In this document: positions 8,712 to 17,633 of the stretch, one piece after another | How positions within the stretch are numbered: the first letter of the stretch is position 1 | Layout: each line of letters begins with the position of its first letter | Source: Tautonia marina | GTDB lineage: Bacteria > Planctomycetota > Planctomycetia > Isosphaerales > Isosphaeraceae | Assembly (NCBI RefSeq): GCF_009177065.1 | Contig: NZ_WEZF01000004.1 | Span: 186,001-250,000 of the forward strand | DNA length: 64,000 bases | Direction of reading: 5' to 3' | Position numbers and translations under genes: made by a program | Notes under the pieces: model-generated | Told to the model about the DNA's origin: nothing | Database searches by the model: none | The model's input: the letters and a program-made list of their open reading frames with translations, nothing else

Positions 8712-11700
8712 TCAATCAGCTGCCGGGTCAATCGTTGAAGTTCGCAGCAGTCGGAGGGTTCCCGGAGAGGCTGGGAGGACCATTGTTCCTTCAACCGGGT
8801 TGGGCCCGCCTGCGGGTAAGGGGCTCAGCTCGAACCGATCCGACGGAGAGCCGTCGGAGAGAACTCGTCGGTGCAATGTGCCGCCAAGTGTGCAAAGCCA
8901 GACATCGTCACCTTCGATCATGGGTGGTCCCGACAGGCTGTCTCCTTCCAGATCGATCGTCCACAGACGCTCTCCACCAAGACCGAACGCTATTACCTTG
9001 CCTGAGGCATCCGCGACGAGGACCGTACCGGAATCCAGGTCGGTATATGGCCCCAGCGCAACCGGTGCGTCGAGTTCCCAGGCTCCTGCCGGACTGAGGT
9101 CTCGGGAAGCGAGGGCCCGAATCCAACCGTCGGCCGTGGCCAGAATGATCGTATCTCCTGTGGAGCCCGGGGGAGCGATCAGTGGTTGCCCAAGTGCGAC
9201 CTCCGTATCGATTACCAGGCGGGGGCGGTCTCCCTCATCCTTGTAGACGCGACGCACCCCCCCGTTCCGATCAGCAAGCACGATTGCGTTGCCATTGATC
9301 GGCACTGGATCAAGCCAAGCACTTGGTCCATCGCCCGTGAAGGTCGGTAAGAGTGGATCGGCCTTGGGGCCACCGGTCGTGGGATCGATCAGATAAACCC
9401 GACCATCCACACCGGGTACAAGCAAGTCATCCTCCCAGGTCAATGGTCGAGCGCTTAACGGAGATGGGAGTGTAATTCGGGTGAGATTCGCTCCATCCTC
9501 CTCTCGCACAAACAGGTGGTCCGTGTCGGGCGATGGGATGACCAGAGTGGCCAACCCGGCATCCATGCGTCGAAGCTGACCCACGGGAAGGCGGCGGTCA
9601 CCGGGCCTGGGAATCGGCTCGACAACGAAGCCCCCAGCCTGAAGGTCGTCAACGGGAAGCACCAATCGACTCCCATCACCGGAAAGCGAGGCAAGTCCTC
9701 GACGATCAGGCATCGGCTCGGGAGGAGCCGGCCAGGGAGAACCCAGAATCGTTCTCCAGGAAACCGCGCCATTTCGAGGATCGACGGACCAGAGCGTGGC
9801 TCCTCGGCCTCGATCCGGTGCCTGGGTCAGAACCATCCGGTTGTCGAGAATCTGAGGAGGAGCGAGCGCAGCCCCGGCCTGTGAGAGGGTCCAGGCCGTC
9901 GACAGGGTTGCAGTCTTCGTGTCGAGCTCGTACCGGGCGGTTCGGGCCGAAGCGACCCAAAGTTCTCGGTCGGTGCGAGCATAGGTGAACGTTGGTCCGA
10001 GCCTCGATCCTTCAGGCTCGACCCGAGTAATCAGTCGAAGGGGGTCTTCCTGTTCATAGGGACCGATGGCATAAGCATCGATACTACCTCGATCACTCAC
10101 GGCCCAGAGAACCTGGCCGGAGGATGCCGGAGTATCCCAGGTCCACCCGATGTGATCGACGCGCTGGCGGAGTCGAAGACGCGTTCCTTCAGACTCGATC
10201 TGGAAGAGGGACCAACGGCCGGACTCGGGACGACGATTTTCCGAAACGAGCAGATAGTTTCCGAATCGAGCCGGGGGACACGCGGCCGAACCGGGCTCGT
10301 GACCTACATACTCGACGGCAACACACTCGACGGGATCTCGTCGGATCACGAAGGCCACGGCCGCATGTCCAAGAACATAATAATGTCGTCCCAGATCATC
10401 CGCGACGGGGGTCTTGGCGAGCTTTCGGCCCAGGTCGATGGATGCTTGCCGGTCACCGCTGACCAGGTTGATCAGGATCAGTCGCCCACCAGCCGTCGGC
10501 TGAGCAAGCTGATTTCCAAGGATCAAGGGGGGGGCGATCACCGCTTCACCGATCTCTTGCCTCCAGACGAGCTGACCATTCTTGCCCGACAGACGCATCA
10601 GATCGCCAAATCGGGGATCAAACACCAGAACATCACCGTCGGCTCCTGGAATCGAAAGCGGCGGAAACGGACAATCAAGCCCAACAGGGACATGCCAGAT
10701 GGGAGCACCATTGGCGGCATCGAGCGCGTAGGCGAATCCATCGGCCAGTGCAAAGACAAGCGAGGGGCTTTCCCCTGCCGGCTCCATAGAGGAGCGAAGG
10801 ACAAGGGAGGTCGGAGGGCCGAGAGGGTCTGGCCGGGGCTCCGTCGAGGCTCGAACCCGGGTGAGATCGACCGAGGTGTTGGAGCGAATCAGCTCGTTGG
10901 CGGATCGGAGTCGGGTAATCACTTCGGGATCGTCGGCTTGATCGGCGTACTGCGTCACCAGCGTGTCGCGGGCCGAGTAAGTCGCGTCCGGGTCACCAGC
11001 CTCAAGAGCGGCGTCCATCGCGGTCAATGCGGTTTTCCGAGCCTGAGCTTTCTGGACGGAAGCGCGTGCCTCCTCCAGTCTGGTGGGAACTTTGGCACGT
11101 TCCCGAGCCAGCATGGCCGCGGAACCTCCAATGCGATCGTGCAATGTGACGGAGTGTTCGGCGAGGTCAAGAGCCTGAGCGTCGGCCAGCCTCTGGGCTC
11201 GATCAACCAGCCCGTTGGTCACTTCCAGCACCGCCTCGGCGAGGTCCGCCTTGGAGTCGGGATAGGCGGGTTCCTGGCGGAGATTCTCGTACATCGATTC
11301 CGCAGCATCGAGGGCATTGGCCCAGGCGGGATTACTTCCCGTGGTGAACTGACGGACCTCGGACAGAGCGCTCAAGACCCGTGCCTCGGAGACGAGCGAG
11401 TGGCGCGGATAATTATCGACGTAGAGGTCGAAACGTTCGATCGCATTGCGATATTCGGCGTTTTCAAGGCTCTCTTTGGCCTTGGCGAAGGCGCGATCCG
11501 CAGCCATCTCTCGAATGATTCCGAACAATCCGAATCCGAGCGACACCAAGATTGCCAAGGTCAGGACCAGGATGATGACCACCGGCGAAGAAAGGACGCG
11601 CTCCTCTCCCGGTGCTTGATCCTTGCCAAACACAACTGACTGAACCCAGCGAACCGGTATCATCAGTGGGTTGGCCAACCCGCCCTTCGCTCCGTTCTGA

Positions 11701-12236
11701 GGACCAGCCGATGAAACCTCCTGCTTTGAGGTCTTTGTCGGAGTAGATCGATCAGGTCGAGACGATCTCCGGTTTCGAATCGAGGGGGAAGGTTCGAGGA
11801 TCTCCTCGACGTCGTCGAGCGCGGAGTCGAGCGAAGGAGGTTCAACCTCTCCCGCCATCGGCCCCATCTGCCCGGCCCAGCCGCCAGCCAAGGGGGCTCC
11901 AGGCCGGGCTTGAACTCGGGTCTTTTCGAACTGAGCCGGACCATCGTCCGGAGTGATTAAAAAGATTCGAGCCTTGCCGATTCGGAGTTCACTTCCCTGA
12001 CGAAAGCTGGAAGAGACGACCTTCTTTCCGTCCACTTCGAGCGTTCTGGCTTCCGGAGTTGCCTCGACCTTGTATCGGTCGGTCTTCCAACGAAGCCGAC
12101 CGTGAAACGGCATGGCCTCAACGTCTTCGATCACGATATCGCACTTCGGGTCGGAACCGATAAGAACCTGATGATTTGGGGAAATCGTCAGATATTCAAC
12201 ACGACCCTTGCCGTCGTGAATCTCCAGCGTTGCCAT
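8712..12236 (-). CDS. Large FHA-like / transmembrane / PQQ-type beta-propeller protein
   Basis: This 1174-residue protein has three parts. Residues 1-80 are an FHA-like fold (LIGSDPKCDIVIED, then FHGRLRW). A Pro/Ser-rich linker leads to a single membrane helix at about 217-239 (VVIILVLTLAILVSLGFGLFGII). A helical TPR-like region follows (ERFDLYVDNYPRHSLVSEAR). From about residue 480 to the end are repeated YALDAANGAPIW-type blades of a PQQ-like beta-propeller. The topology suggests a cytoplasmic sensor joined to an extracytoplasmic propeller. The FHA Arg and Ser that normally contact phosphothreonine are replaced (GS for GR, MPFH for VSxxH), so phosphopeptide binding is doubtful. ATG 12236 is chosen over GTG 12284 because it opens the domain directly. 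It is the last gene of the six-gene minus-strand cluster. Function unknown. Confidence 0.85.
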   Translation of the reverse strand: MATLEIHDGKGRVEYLTISPNHQVLIGSDPKCDIVIEDVEAMPFHGRLRWKTDRYKVEATPEARTLEVDGKKVVSSSFRQGSELRIGKARIFLITPDDGPAQFEKTRVQARPGAPLAGGWAGQMGPMAGEVEPPSLDSALDDVEEILEPSPSIRNRRSSRPDRSTPTKTSKQEVSSAGPQNGAKGGLANPLMIPVRWVQSVVFGKDQAPGEERVLSSPVVIILVLTLAILVSLGFGLFGIIREMAADRAFAKAKESLENAEYRNAIERFDLYVDNYPRHSLVSEARVLSALSEVRQFTTGSNPAWANALDAAESMYENLRQEPAYPDSKADLAEAVLEVTNGLVDRAQRLADAQALDLAEHSVTLHDRIGGSAAMLARERAKVPTRLEEARASVQKAQARKTALTAMDAALEAGDPDATYSARDTLVTQYADQADDPEVITRLRSANELIRSNTSVDLTRVRASTEPRPDPLGPPTSLVLRSSMEPAGESPSLVFALADGFAYALDAANGAPIWHVPVGLDCPFPPLSIPGADGDVLVFDPRFGDLMRLSGKNGQLVWRQEIGEAVIAPPLILGNQLAQPTAGGRLILINLVSGDRQASIDLGRKLAKTPVADDLGRHYYVLGHAAVAFVIRRDPVECVAVEYVGHEPGSAACPPARFGNYLLVSENRRPESGRWSLFQIESEGTRLRLRQRVDHIGWTWDTPASSGQVLWAVSDRGSIDAYAIGPYEQEDPLRLITRVEPEGSRLGPTFTYARTDRELWVASARTARYELDTKTATLSTAWTLSQAGAALAPPQILDNRMVLTQAPDRGRGATLWSVDPRNGAVSWRTILGSPWPAPPEPMPDRRGLASLSGDGSRLVLPVDDLQAGGFVVEPIPRPGDRRLPVGQLRRMDAGLATLVIPSPDTDHLFVREEDGANLTRITLPSPLSARPLTWEDDLLVPGVDGRVYLIDPTTGGPKADPLLPTFTGDGPSAWLDPVPINGNAIVLADRNGGVRRVYKDEGDRPRLVIDTEVALGQPLIAPPGSTGDTIILATADGWIRALASRDLSPAGAWELDAPVALGPYTDLDSGTVLVADASGKVIAFGLGGERLWTIDLEGDSLSGPPMIEGDDVWLCTLGGTLHRRVLSDGSPSDRFELSPLPAGGPNPVEGTMVLPASPGTLRLLRTSTIDPAAD

Positions 12237-12315
12237 GCGAGGCGTCCGAGGGGTTGAAGTCAGGAGAAGGATGAGCGCCCACACTGAATGATCGACCGGA
12301 ATGATGTGACCGCAT

Positions 12316-13266
12316 TTAGTTCAGAGGTTGCTGATCAATCACTTCGAAGGCGAATCGGTTGCCGGTCGGGATCACCGTGAACTTGGTCGTCCGAATTTCC
12401 AGCGGTTGCAGACCTTTATATTGTTGTTCGAGGCGAGAGAGGATCTGCTCGACCTGCGCAGGGAAGAACTGGAAGATCACTCCACGCTGTCCCACATCAA
12501 TTCCCGCTTTCCCCAACAGTTCAATGTCCGACTGGCGCCGTCCCCCGCCTTGCCAGAGGAAGTACAGGCGATCGTCGTTGCCTCGGTTCGCGATTCGCAC
12601 ATCCGGCCGAGCCTTGGTAAAGTTCGATACGTAATGCATCTGGTTGTCGAGTACGGTTGCCATCTCGACACCGAAAAAGTCAAGCAAGCGGGCGTATTCA
12701 TCCAGGGTCTGGCCGGGATTATAAATGATACTCCAACGCTGCTCGCGCGGGACGCCACCATCTCCCGCCCCAAGGCCATATGCAGCAGCACCGGAGCCGA
12801 GTTTCGAGGCTCGGATTCCAGTCGCGAGTGCGCCTCCCTCTGGCATCTCCTCGGCCAGGTCGGCGAATTCCTGATTGGCCAGTTCATCGACCATTGCGGA
12901 CGGAACCTGTTCGAGTGAAGGTTCCTCGAAGTCCGCGGGAGAGAGTTCGGCGTTCGAGGCAAAGGCCGCGACATCGGCATCAGGCACATCGATTTGTTCG
13001 GTGGAATTTTCTTCGCCGTCGCGCCGTCCACCTCCCCCACCGTAGACCTCAATGATCTCAATCTGGGCCGGAACGCTGCGGGCATAGGAACGATTTGTGA
13101 GATAAATCAGTGCAAGCCAGCCGACGATGATCACGGCGCTGATGATGACAGCCATCAGCAGGGAGGTCACGCGGTCATAATCCGTTTCCCCCTGGATCTG
13201 AGGCGGGAGGAGTCGGGATGTATCAACCGACTCGGTGGCAGTGGTGGGCGATTGATGCACCGTCAT
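12316..13266 (-). CDS. Single-pass membrane protein of unknown function
   Basis: The 316-residue protein has a short cytoplasmic N terminus and one membrane helix at residues 36-58 (SLLMAVIISAVIIVGWLALI). A Gly-rich and acidic linker follows (GGGGGRRDGEE, then PSLEQVPSAMVDELANQE). A compact C-terminal domain of about 150 residues starts near WSIIYNPGQTLDEYARLLDFF. The layout resembles TonB/TolA-like or ExbD-like anchors with a periplasmic end, but I do not recognise the domain. It starts 21 bases after the toroid gene stop and ends 79 bases before the FHA-propeller start, so it is probably co-transcribed with both. Confidence 0.8.
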   Translation of the reverse strand: MTVHQSPTTATESVDTSRLLPPQIQGETDYDRVTSLLMAVIISAVIIVGWLALIYLTNRSYARSVPAQIEIIEVYGGGGGRRDGEENSTEQIDVPDADVAAFASNAELSPADFEEPSLEQVPSAMVDELANQEFADLAEEMPEGGALATGIRASKLGSGAAAYGLGAGDGGVPREQRWSIIYNPGQTLDEYARLLDFFGVEMATVLDNQMHYVSNFTKARPDVRIANRGNDDRLYFLWQGGGRRQSDIELLGKAGIDVGQRGVIFQFFPAQVEQILSRLEQQYKGLQPLEIRTTKFTVIPTGNRFAFEVIDQQPLN

Positions 13267-13287
13267 GGTGGCGAGCCCCTCGCGGAG

Positions 13288-14880
13288 TCAGTTACGACCG
13301 GAAGAGATGGCGGGATCGACCTGAATGGCGGGTCGGACCGAATCATACCAACGCTGCCATTCGGCCGCTGCGGCTCGTTTTTGCTCGGCATCGGCCTCGG
13401 GAGGAAGTCCGTTACGATCGAGACTTCGACTCAGTAACCGAAGGCCATAGTCGGCGGTCGCGGCAACCTCGTCGTTGCGATCTTCGAGCGCCCCAATGAG
13501 ATCGGGAACGACGTCGAGGTCACCAGTGCGGGCCAGTGCCCAGGCGGCTGTCAATCGCTGAGAGGGAATCCCCTCGACCAGCAAGACACGAAATCGGTCC
13601 TTGTACGGCTTGAGGGCAAGCGGACCACTGGTGAAGTAGCGGTTGATTAACCCGGCAAGGGCTGATTCTCCCTCGTCGGCCCGAGGATCTTCAAGGACCG
13701 AGAGCATTTCCTCAATCGCTCCGTTCATCGGTCGAACAACGACCCGACCTTGCGCCACGGTCAAATTCTCAAGGTTTTCGGGAAGGCCCCGGCCCCCGAG
13801 CAAGGTCCCGGAACCAAGACGCTCGACCTGGATCCGTTCGAGCGTCTTCTCAGTCGCCCGCGTCAGAAACAGAATCGCCCAGGACGTGTTGGGAACGGTT
13901 TCGAACATTGCGTTCCAGCTTCCGTCCCCCGCCTGGTTCGCCGTAATGTACTGAGACCCCACCCGGAACCACTCGACGGACCCGAATTGAGTGAGATTTC
14001 CCAATCCTCCAACACGTTCACAGCCATAAAGACCGTAATAGGTTGAGAGTCCAAAAAGATTGGATTGACCGGGACGATAGTTGCGAGCGAGCCAGGCAAT
14101 TCCCTGACCGATCGCTTGATCGAGCTGTGCTTCAGAAAGACCAACTCGATAATCGGCCTGATCGGTTTCAGGTACGAGCGGGATCAGCAAGGGACTGGTT
14201 GTCCGTTCCCTGCGCTTCCGATACGGGGCAAGCTGCATCTTGCAGATCAGTAGGCTGCCCGTTCCTGCGGCTGTCATCGAGACGGTCGGCTGGCTCGGAG
14301 CGTCGGGATGGTAATTCCAACCGCCACCACGCTGAACCGACATGTACCATCGGGCCGCGCGTTCCCAAACGCTCGGAGGAATTCGGACCCCGGCGTTCTC
14401 TGCTTCCCAGAGCCCAAGGATGGCGTATTGAGAGATCGAGCAATCGCCAGTATCACCCGCCCTTCCATCGTAGTCCCAGGCACCGTTGCTCTTTTGCTTG
14501 GAGATCAGATAGGAGGCCGCAGACTGAATCAAGGGGCGGTAGACGGCAGGATCGAGGTTGACCAGCATCATGCAGGCGATGCCGGTTTCGTAGATGTCAG
14601 CGCCTCCAGAGCGGGCCGGTCGGTAGCCCTCGGTCGTTGAGGCGCTTAGGGCATTCTGGATGGTCTCGACGAGCGCGGGATCACTCGCTGGAACACCGGC
14701 TTTCAACATTGCCAAGGCTGCTAGAGCTGATTCCCCGGGCGTGACCGATGGCCCGCGAGATTTCAGATAGGCAATTCCACGGGAGACGGGAGCGTCTTGA
14801 GCCGTCACGGCATGCGAGGGCATCCAGGCCGCAAAAACGACCGTGAGTGACCCCAAAACGCTTCGAACTAAACCAAGCAT
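13288..14880 (-). CDS. Secreted prenyltransferase/squalene-cyclase-like toroid protein with HEAT-like C terminus
   Basis: The 530-residue protein has a signal peptide (residues 1-27, ending AVTA) and alpha/alpha-toroid repeats of the squalene-hopene cyclase/prenyltransferase type: YLISKQKSNGAWDYDG, DCSISQYAILGLWEAE, YMSVQRGGGWNY, and ITANQAGDGSWNAMFETVPNTSWAILFL. From about residue 420 the sequence changes to HEAT-like helices (RLTAAWALARTGDLDVVPDL). A canonical DxDD cyclase motif is not visible, so a binding or scaffold role is more likely than terpene cyclisation. Such secreted toroid proteins are frequent in planctomycetes. CGGAG lies just upstream of the start. Confidence 0.85.
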   Translation of the reverse strand: MLGLVRSVLGSLTVVFAAWMPSHAVTAQDAPVSRGIAYLKSRGPSVTPGESALAALAMLKAGVPASDPALVETIQNALSASTTEGYRPARSGGADIYETGIACMMLVNLDPAVYRPLIQSAASYLISKQKSNGAWDYDGRAGDTGDCSISQYAILGLWEAENAGVRIPPSVWERAARWYMSVQRGGGWNYHPDAPSQPTVSMTAAGTGSLLICKMQLAPYRKRRERTTSPLLIPLVPETDQADYRVGLSEAQLDQAIGQGIAWLARNYRPGQSNLFGLSTYYGLYGCERVGGLGNLTQFGSVEWFRVGSQYITANQAGDGSWNAMFETVPNTSWAILFLTRATEKTLERIQVERLGSGTLLGGRGLPENLENLTVAQGRVVVRPMNGAIEEMLSVLEDPRADEGESALAGLINRYFTSGPLALKPYKDRFRVLLVEGIPSQRLTAAWALARTGDLDVVPDLIGALEDRNDEVAATADYGLRLLSRSLDRNGLPPEADAEQKRAAAAEWQRWYDSVRPAIQVDPAISSGRN

Positions 14881-14991
14881 GATACTCCGGAGCAGAAGAT
14901 CGAGGGACCATCAAGTTGAATCGCTGACGGATGCGAGAATTCTTCGGGAGTCACCGGCCGAAGAAAAGGCCGGTGACTCGATCCGGTTGCG

Positions 14992-15825
14992 TCAATCCTT
15001 GAGAATCGGGCGAACCTCGAAGCGTCGGCAATGCAACTCAGCCCCTTCGGACTGGAGGAGAATCTTCCCTCGCGTCAAACTCGCCTTGGTGCCGACGTTG
15101 ACGACATAGCCATTCACGATGTTGGTGATGGTCTCGCCATCGCAAATCACCTCCATCGTGTTCCATTCACCCACCGGACTTTCGACGTCTCGGGGACCTC
15201 GAACGTTGATGACATCCTTCCACTCAGGGTCGCGTCCCCACCAATTGTAGCGACCTGAATTCCGGGTTACGGGACTTCCGTTGACGGGGTCGTAGTAGAG
15301 TTGGTTGCCCTCACCTTCCCGGACAACGCAGGTGAGACTCGGTCGTTCGGCACCGCCAACCATGATGAAATCGCCGCATCCCCCTTCGATGATCTGGCAC
15401 TCGATCGACTCCATCCAGCCGGAACCGGCAGCGCCATCCTTGCCAACACAGTGCAGGAGAAGCCCGGAATCACGCGACCTGTCAACCCGAGGCGGGAACG
15501 TCTTTGGCCCCCATCGCCACTCGATAACCAGGTGGTAATTTTCGTACTCGTCGTCGGTGATGATGCCCCCGAACTCCTCGCCGGAGATGCGGATCATTCC
15601 ATCATTCACCGTGAAGACCTTCTTGGGGTCGTCGTACCCGCTGTCCTTCAGATAGGTGTAGAAACCGGAAAGGTCTCGACCGTTAAACTGGAAGATGGGA
15701 TCCCCCGAGCGAATCTCGGGGCGATCGAGCGCGAACTCGGGAATATCCTCACGGTCTTGAGCCGAGGGAAGGGAGATCAGGGCCGTGGACATCACGGCCA
15801 GGCCAAGAAATGTCGAGGAGATCAT
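14992..15825 (-). CDS. Secreted DUF1080 (3-keto-disaccharide hydrolase-like) protein
   Basis: The 277-residue protein has a signal peptide at 1-22. The rest is a concanavalin-like jelly roll of the DUF1080 family, recognised from FQFNGRDLSGFYTYL at the start, the DSGLLLHC strand, WMESIECQIIEGGCGDF, and WNTMEVICDGETITNIVNG near the end. Some members hydrolyse 3-keto-glycosides, and the family is greatly expanded in planctomycetes. The substrate here cannot be told from sequence. It starts 36 bases upstream of a 111-base gap before the toroid gene and lies in the same-strand cluster. Confidence 0.85.
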   Translation of the reverse strand: MISSTFLGLAVMSTALISLPSAQDREDIPEFALDRPEIRSGDPIFQFNGRDLSGFYTYLKDSGYDDPKKVFTVNDGMIRISGEEFGGIITDDEYENYHLVIEWRWGPKTFPPRVDRSRDSGLLLHCVGKDGAAGSGWMESIECQIIEGGCGDFIMVGGAERPSLTCVVREGEGNQLYYDPVNGSPVTRNSGRYNWWGRDPEWKDVINVRGPRDVESPVGEWNTMEVICDGETITNIVNGYVVNVGTKASLTRGKILLQSEGAELHCRRFEVRPILKD

Positions 15826-15860
15826 CGGGATGCTCGATCGGGTTTGAAGGAGGGTGAAGC

Positions 15861-16142
15861 TCAGGATCGCTGGTGATGAACCTCGGCACCGAGCGATCGG
15901 CAGAGCGATTCGATGCGGTCCATGGGCACGGAATCAGGACGCGGAATGGAGAGAATCATCCCCTGACGCCCCTCGATCTGATCGGGAGGAGTCACCGCGA
16001 GCCGATCCGAAGGAATGCCTAGACCGACCAGGCGTTGAATCGCCAGGTTTCCCTGGGACGAATTTCGGAAGAAGGCGACAATGCGAGGGGATGGGTCCGC
16101 CTCAAGAACTTTGCCAGGTCGGACCTTCGGAGGCTCGATCAT
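15861..16142 (-). CDS. Small protein of unknown function
   Basis: The 93-residue protein has a core RIVAFFRNSSQGNLAIQRLV followed by GIPSDRLAVTPP, which has the beta-helix-beta look of the small stress-protein/DUF domains where a residue pair of helices recognises AxxAVxxLxxxGxxxxxI patterns. The resemblance is weak. I start at ATG 16142 because GGAAG lies about 8 bases upstream. An in-frame TTG at 16271 would give 136 residues, but the added part has no family character. The stop is 35 bases before the DUF1080 start, so co-transcription is likely. The 174 bases between this gene and the kinase stop hold nothing else I can identify. Confidence 0.6.
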   Translation of the reverse strand: MIEPPKVRPGKVLEADPSPRIVAFFRNSSQGNLAIQRLVGLGIPSDRLAVTPPDQIEGRQGMILSIPRPDSVPMDRIESLCRSLGAEVHHQRS

Positions 16143-16316
16143 CACCACGTCTTCCAACCGGACCAATTTGCCGAGAGATTCGGAGATTGAGATCCTGGCT
16201 GGAAGCTCAATCCGTGTCTCGAAAGTCTGCCAGGCTCGACCATGCGACGCAAGTGACTGGCGGTTGCCCAATACCCCGTCAACGATGGCATCGCATGTTC
16301 GAATGCTCGAGGTGCG

Positions 16317-17243
16317 TCATTCTTCGTCTTTCGGGGCAATCTCCAGTGCCCTGAGATCGTTGGCCACTTGTGCCATGCTGGGATAGCGATCCTCCTTTCG
16401 TCGAGCCAGGCACCGATCGACCACTGCGCAGAGATCGTCCGGGAGATTGGGAGCCACGTCGGCCAGGCGAAGGGGATCGGCATTCATCCGGGCTCGGATC
16501 ATGGCCATCTGGTCGCCAGCCATCTCGTAAGGCAGTCGGTTCGTAAAGAGTTCGAATGCCATGACGCCAAACGAAAAAATGTCAATTCGACGGTCGGTCG
16601 CCTCGCGTCGAATTAATTCGGGGGCCATATACTGGAGCGTGCCGGTACGATTGCCTGGGCGATGGAAGTGCGGTTCATCGGGCACAGCGAGACCGAAATC
16701 GATGATTTTGACCACATTCTCGCGGTTGACCAGGACGTTCTTTGGACCGAAGTCGTGATGGATAAATCCTGCCTGATGAACCGCCTCCAGACCTTCCGCC
16801 GTCTGGATCAACAGGCCGACCTTGTTACTCAGGTCCCGAGCGCCGATCTTCCGAATTTCCGAGAGGCTCACACCCTCGACGAATTCCATCGAGAGCCAGT
16901 GCTCTTTCTTGGTCGACAAACCATAGTCGAAGGTCAAAACGACATTTTTATGTCGGATTTTCGAACCGATCAGCCCTTCGGGTGGGCGTCCTTCTCGGGA
17001 GGCTCGGGACAAGGCTTCGGCAGTCTTTTCACTGTTCTGCACTTTTAAGCAGACGGACCGCTGTTGTTCGTTGTCCATGGCCTTGGAAACATGGGACATG
17101 CTCCCCTGACTGGTTTCGGCAAGGATCGTGAATCGGCGAGCCAGGTTCACCCGCTTCATCTTCGGTATCGGGGCGGGCTTGACCTTCCCGGCAAGTTCGG
17201 GGGCTTTTTTCGATTCCTTTGATCCGAATAGCTTTCCGAACAT
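16317..17243 (-). CDS. Hanks-type Ser/Thr protein kinase
   Basis: The 308-residue cytoplasmic kinase has a basic N-terminal tail (residues 1-35) and then one kinase domain. Lys67 is in VCLKVQ. The catalytic loop HHDFGPKNVLV at 162-172 contains Asp164 and Asn169. DFG is at 182-184, the APE motif is at 207-209, and DIFSFGVMAFELFT follows. The catalytic Lys/Asp/Asn/Asp set is complete, so activity is expected. The HRD arginine is His (HHD), a non-RD form usually not controlled by activation-loop phosphorylation. The glycine loop is poor (SQGSMSHV). There is no membrane helix or sensor domain. The frame is open to 17459, but ATG 17243 begins a typical soluble start and is preceded by GGGAG. It is the first gene of the minus-strand cluster. 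Confidence 0.88.
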   Translation of the reverse strand: MFGKLFGSKESKKAPELAGKVKPAPIPKMKRVNLARRFTILAETSQGSMSHVSKAMDNEQQRSVCLKVQNSEKTAEALSRASREGRPPEGLIGSKIRHKNVVLTFDYGLSTKKEHWLSMEFVEGVSLSEIRKIGARDLSNKVGLLIQTAEGLEAVHQAGFIHHDFGPKNVLVNRENVVKIIDFGLAVPDEPHFHRPGNRTGTLQYMAPELIRREATDRRIDIFSFGVMAFELFTNRLPYEMAGDQMAMIRARMNADPLRLADVAPNLPDDLCAVVDRCLARRKEDRYPSMAQVANDLRALEIAPKDEE

Positions 17244-17633
17244 CGTGCCGTCGTCTCCCGGAAGCGGGTCGGCCAGTCGCAGAGGCCGATCGGGTTGAGC
17301 TTCGCTCGAAGGACCCAAAGGTGATCGTATCGAGGCCCAAGGGACCGGGGAACAGGTTCCCCAGAGAAATACGATCGACGCAAGAGCCTGAATAAGACCT
17401 CTCCAAGCCAGATTTATTCTACGAGATTCGGAGGAGTCTGGTGACGCAGGAGGACTCAAAGTGCGATTGAGCAGAACGATCGAAACCCTCGAACCGAGAG
17501 GCTCCGGGTGATCTTGGGTTATCGGCGAGGGGTTCCCTCCGTTAGAATGAAGAGACGGCGAAGCTCAGTCATCGCCACACTCTTCGTTCGGTCCCACCCC
17601 AACCTCTTCCTTTCGTTTGACTAAGGAGGCCTG
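17244..17633. other. Divergent intergenic region between kinase and FKBP genes
   Basis: About 390 bases separate two divergently read genes. No credible gene is seen, apart from the unlikely upstream extension of the kinase frame to 17459. Both promoters must lie here. The only -10-like sequence I noted is TTAGAAT near 17541, without a well-spaced -35. Confidence 0.35.

Noticed and set aside
10152-11639. Plus-strand reading frame of 495 residues inside the large FHA-propeller gene
   Set aside because: It is the shadow of a GC-rich minus-strand gene that has clear domains; the plus-strand translation has no family character.
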